Positions 63,883 through 64,000 of a DNA stretch of 64,000 nt are shown piece by piece. The notes beneath the pieces were generated by a model that searched no databases, was not told the origin of the DNA, and saw nothing but the letters and a program-made list of their open reading frames with translations. The first letter of the stretch is position 1. Every line of letters starts with the position of its first letter. Source of the stretch: JAPOXR01 sp963664715 (lineage in GTDB: Bacteria; Pseudomonadota; Alphaproteobacteria; Rhodobacterales; Rhodobacteraceae); contig CAXXUY010000011.1 in assembly GCA_963664715.2 (NCBI GenBank), positions 1 to 64,000 of the forward strand. Reading direction: 5' to 3'. A program made the position numbers and the translations under genes.

Positions 63883-64000
63883 CAGATTCCGCCTTTAGTT
63901 GTGTCAAGTGTTCCAGACCATGCCGCTTGCAGCGGTTTGACCTGATCATGTCGGTCCGTCCAGCAATCCAATTCGGATCCCGCATTCTGGGTTGCAGGGA

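Noticed and set aside
1..64000. tRNA, rRNA, CRISPR arrays, intact insertion sequences
   Set aside because: I looked for cloverleaf-like segments, regularly spaced repeats, and transposase genes with paired terminal repeats and found none that I could support by eye.

Overview
This 64 kb window is a GC-rich bacterial chromosome segment, most likely from an alphaproteobacterium. The evidence is gene content: three TRAP-type uptake systems or parts of them, a complete branched-chain amino-acid-type ABC system, a Dpp/Opp peptide ABC operon, RpiR and IclR regulators and a DUF3394-tailed TRAP permease. There is no rRNA or tRNA to place it more precisely, and I saw no tRNA, CRISPR array or intact insertion sequence. 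The mix of large solute-transport operons and a litter of decayed toxin-antitoxin, abortive-infection and transposase genes suggests a free-living or host-associated marine or soil organism with a fluid accessory genome; this is inference.

Layout. 0.2-4.0 kb: a Gld-like ABC exporter (ATPase, fused permease/GldG protein, DUF4340-like protein). 4.1-11.7 kb: peptide ABC transporter (DppD, substrate-binding protein, DppB, DppC, DppF) followed by a parvulin-type foldase. 12.1-16.9 kb: IS21 transposase fragment, a TPP enzyme with a coupled SDR dehydrogenase, then a decayed glycoside-hydrolase-like gene and a decayed Abi_2 gene. 17.1-21.9 kb: TRAP transporter (DctPQM) with a coupled Asp/Glu/hydantoin racemase-family gene and an RpiR regulator; two palindromes lie upstream of dctP. 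22-28.7 kb: BrnTA remnant, cold-shock gene, a nonsense-interrupted small gene, a PLP decarboxylase, ParDE with a stop codon inside parE, a secreted orphan, a Tn3 transposase tail and an ABC ATPase stump. 28.8-35.7 kb: SDR, DUF5131 fragment, then a translationally coupled pair: an AAA ATPase/DUF4143 protein and a 1379-residue NACHT-type ATPase with a C-terminal PD-(D/E)xK nuclease-like domain. 37.0-41.8 kb: TAXI-TRAP transporter with an M20 peptidase. 41.9-43.5 kb: antitoxin, serine recombinase and TnpB remnants around a cupin gene. 43.6-53.8 kb: a minus-strand catabolic operon (cyclase, cupin, SDR, hydroxyacyl-CoA dehydrogenase, Liv-type ABC transporter, sulfatase) with a divergent IclR regulator. 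54.2-62.1 kb: a giant exonuclease-RecQ-UvrD fusion helicase whose last ~1.2 kb is repeated 2.6 kb downstream, bracketing two AT-richer lipoprotein genes. 63.1-63.9 kb: a glutathione S-transferase.

Main candidates for something new are the DUF4143 ATPase/NACHT-nuclease pair at 30.2-35.7 kb, which looks like an anti-phage or anti-plasmid module in a decaying defence island, and the triple-fusion helicase with its flanking partial duplication. Functions are read from motifs and remembered family features only; no database search was possible.
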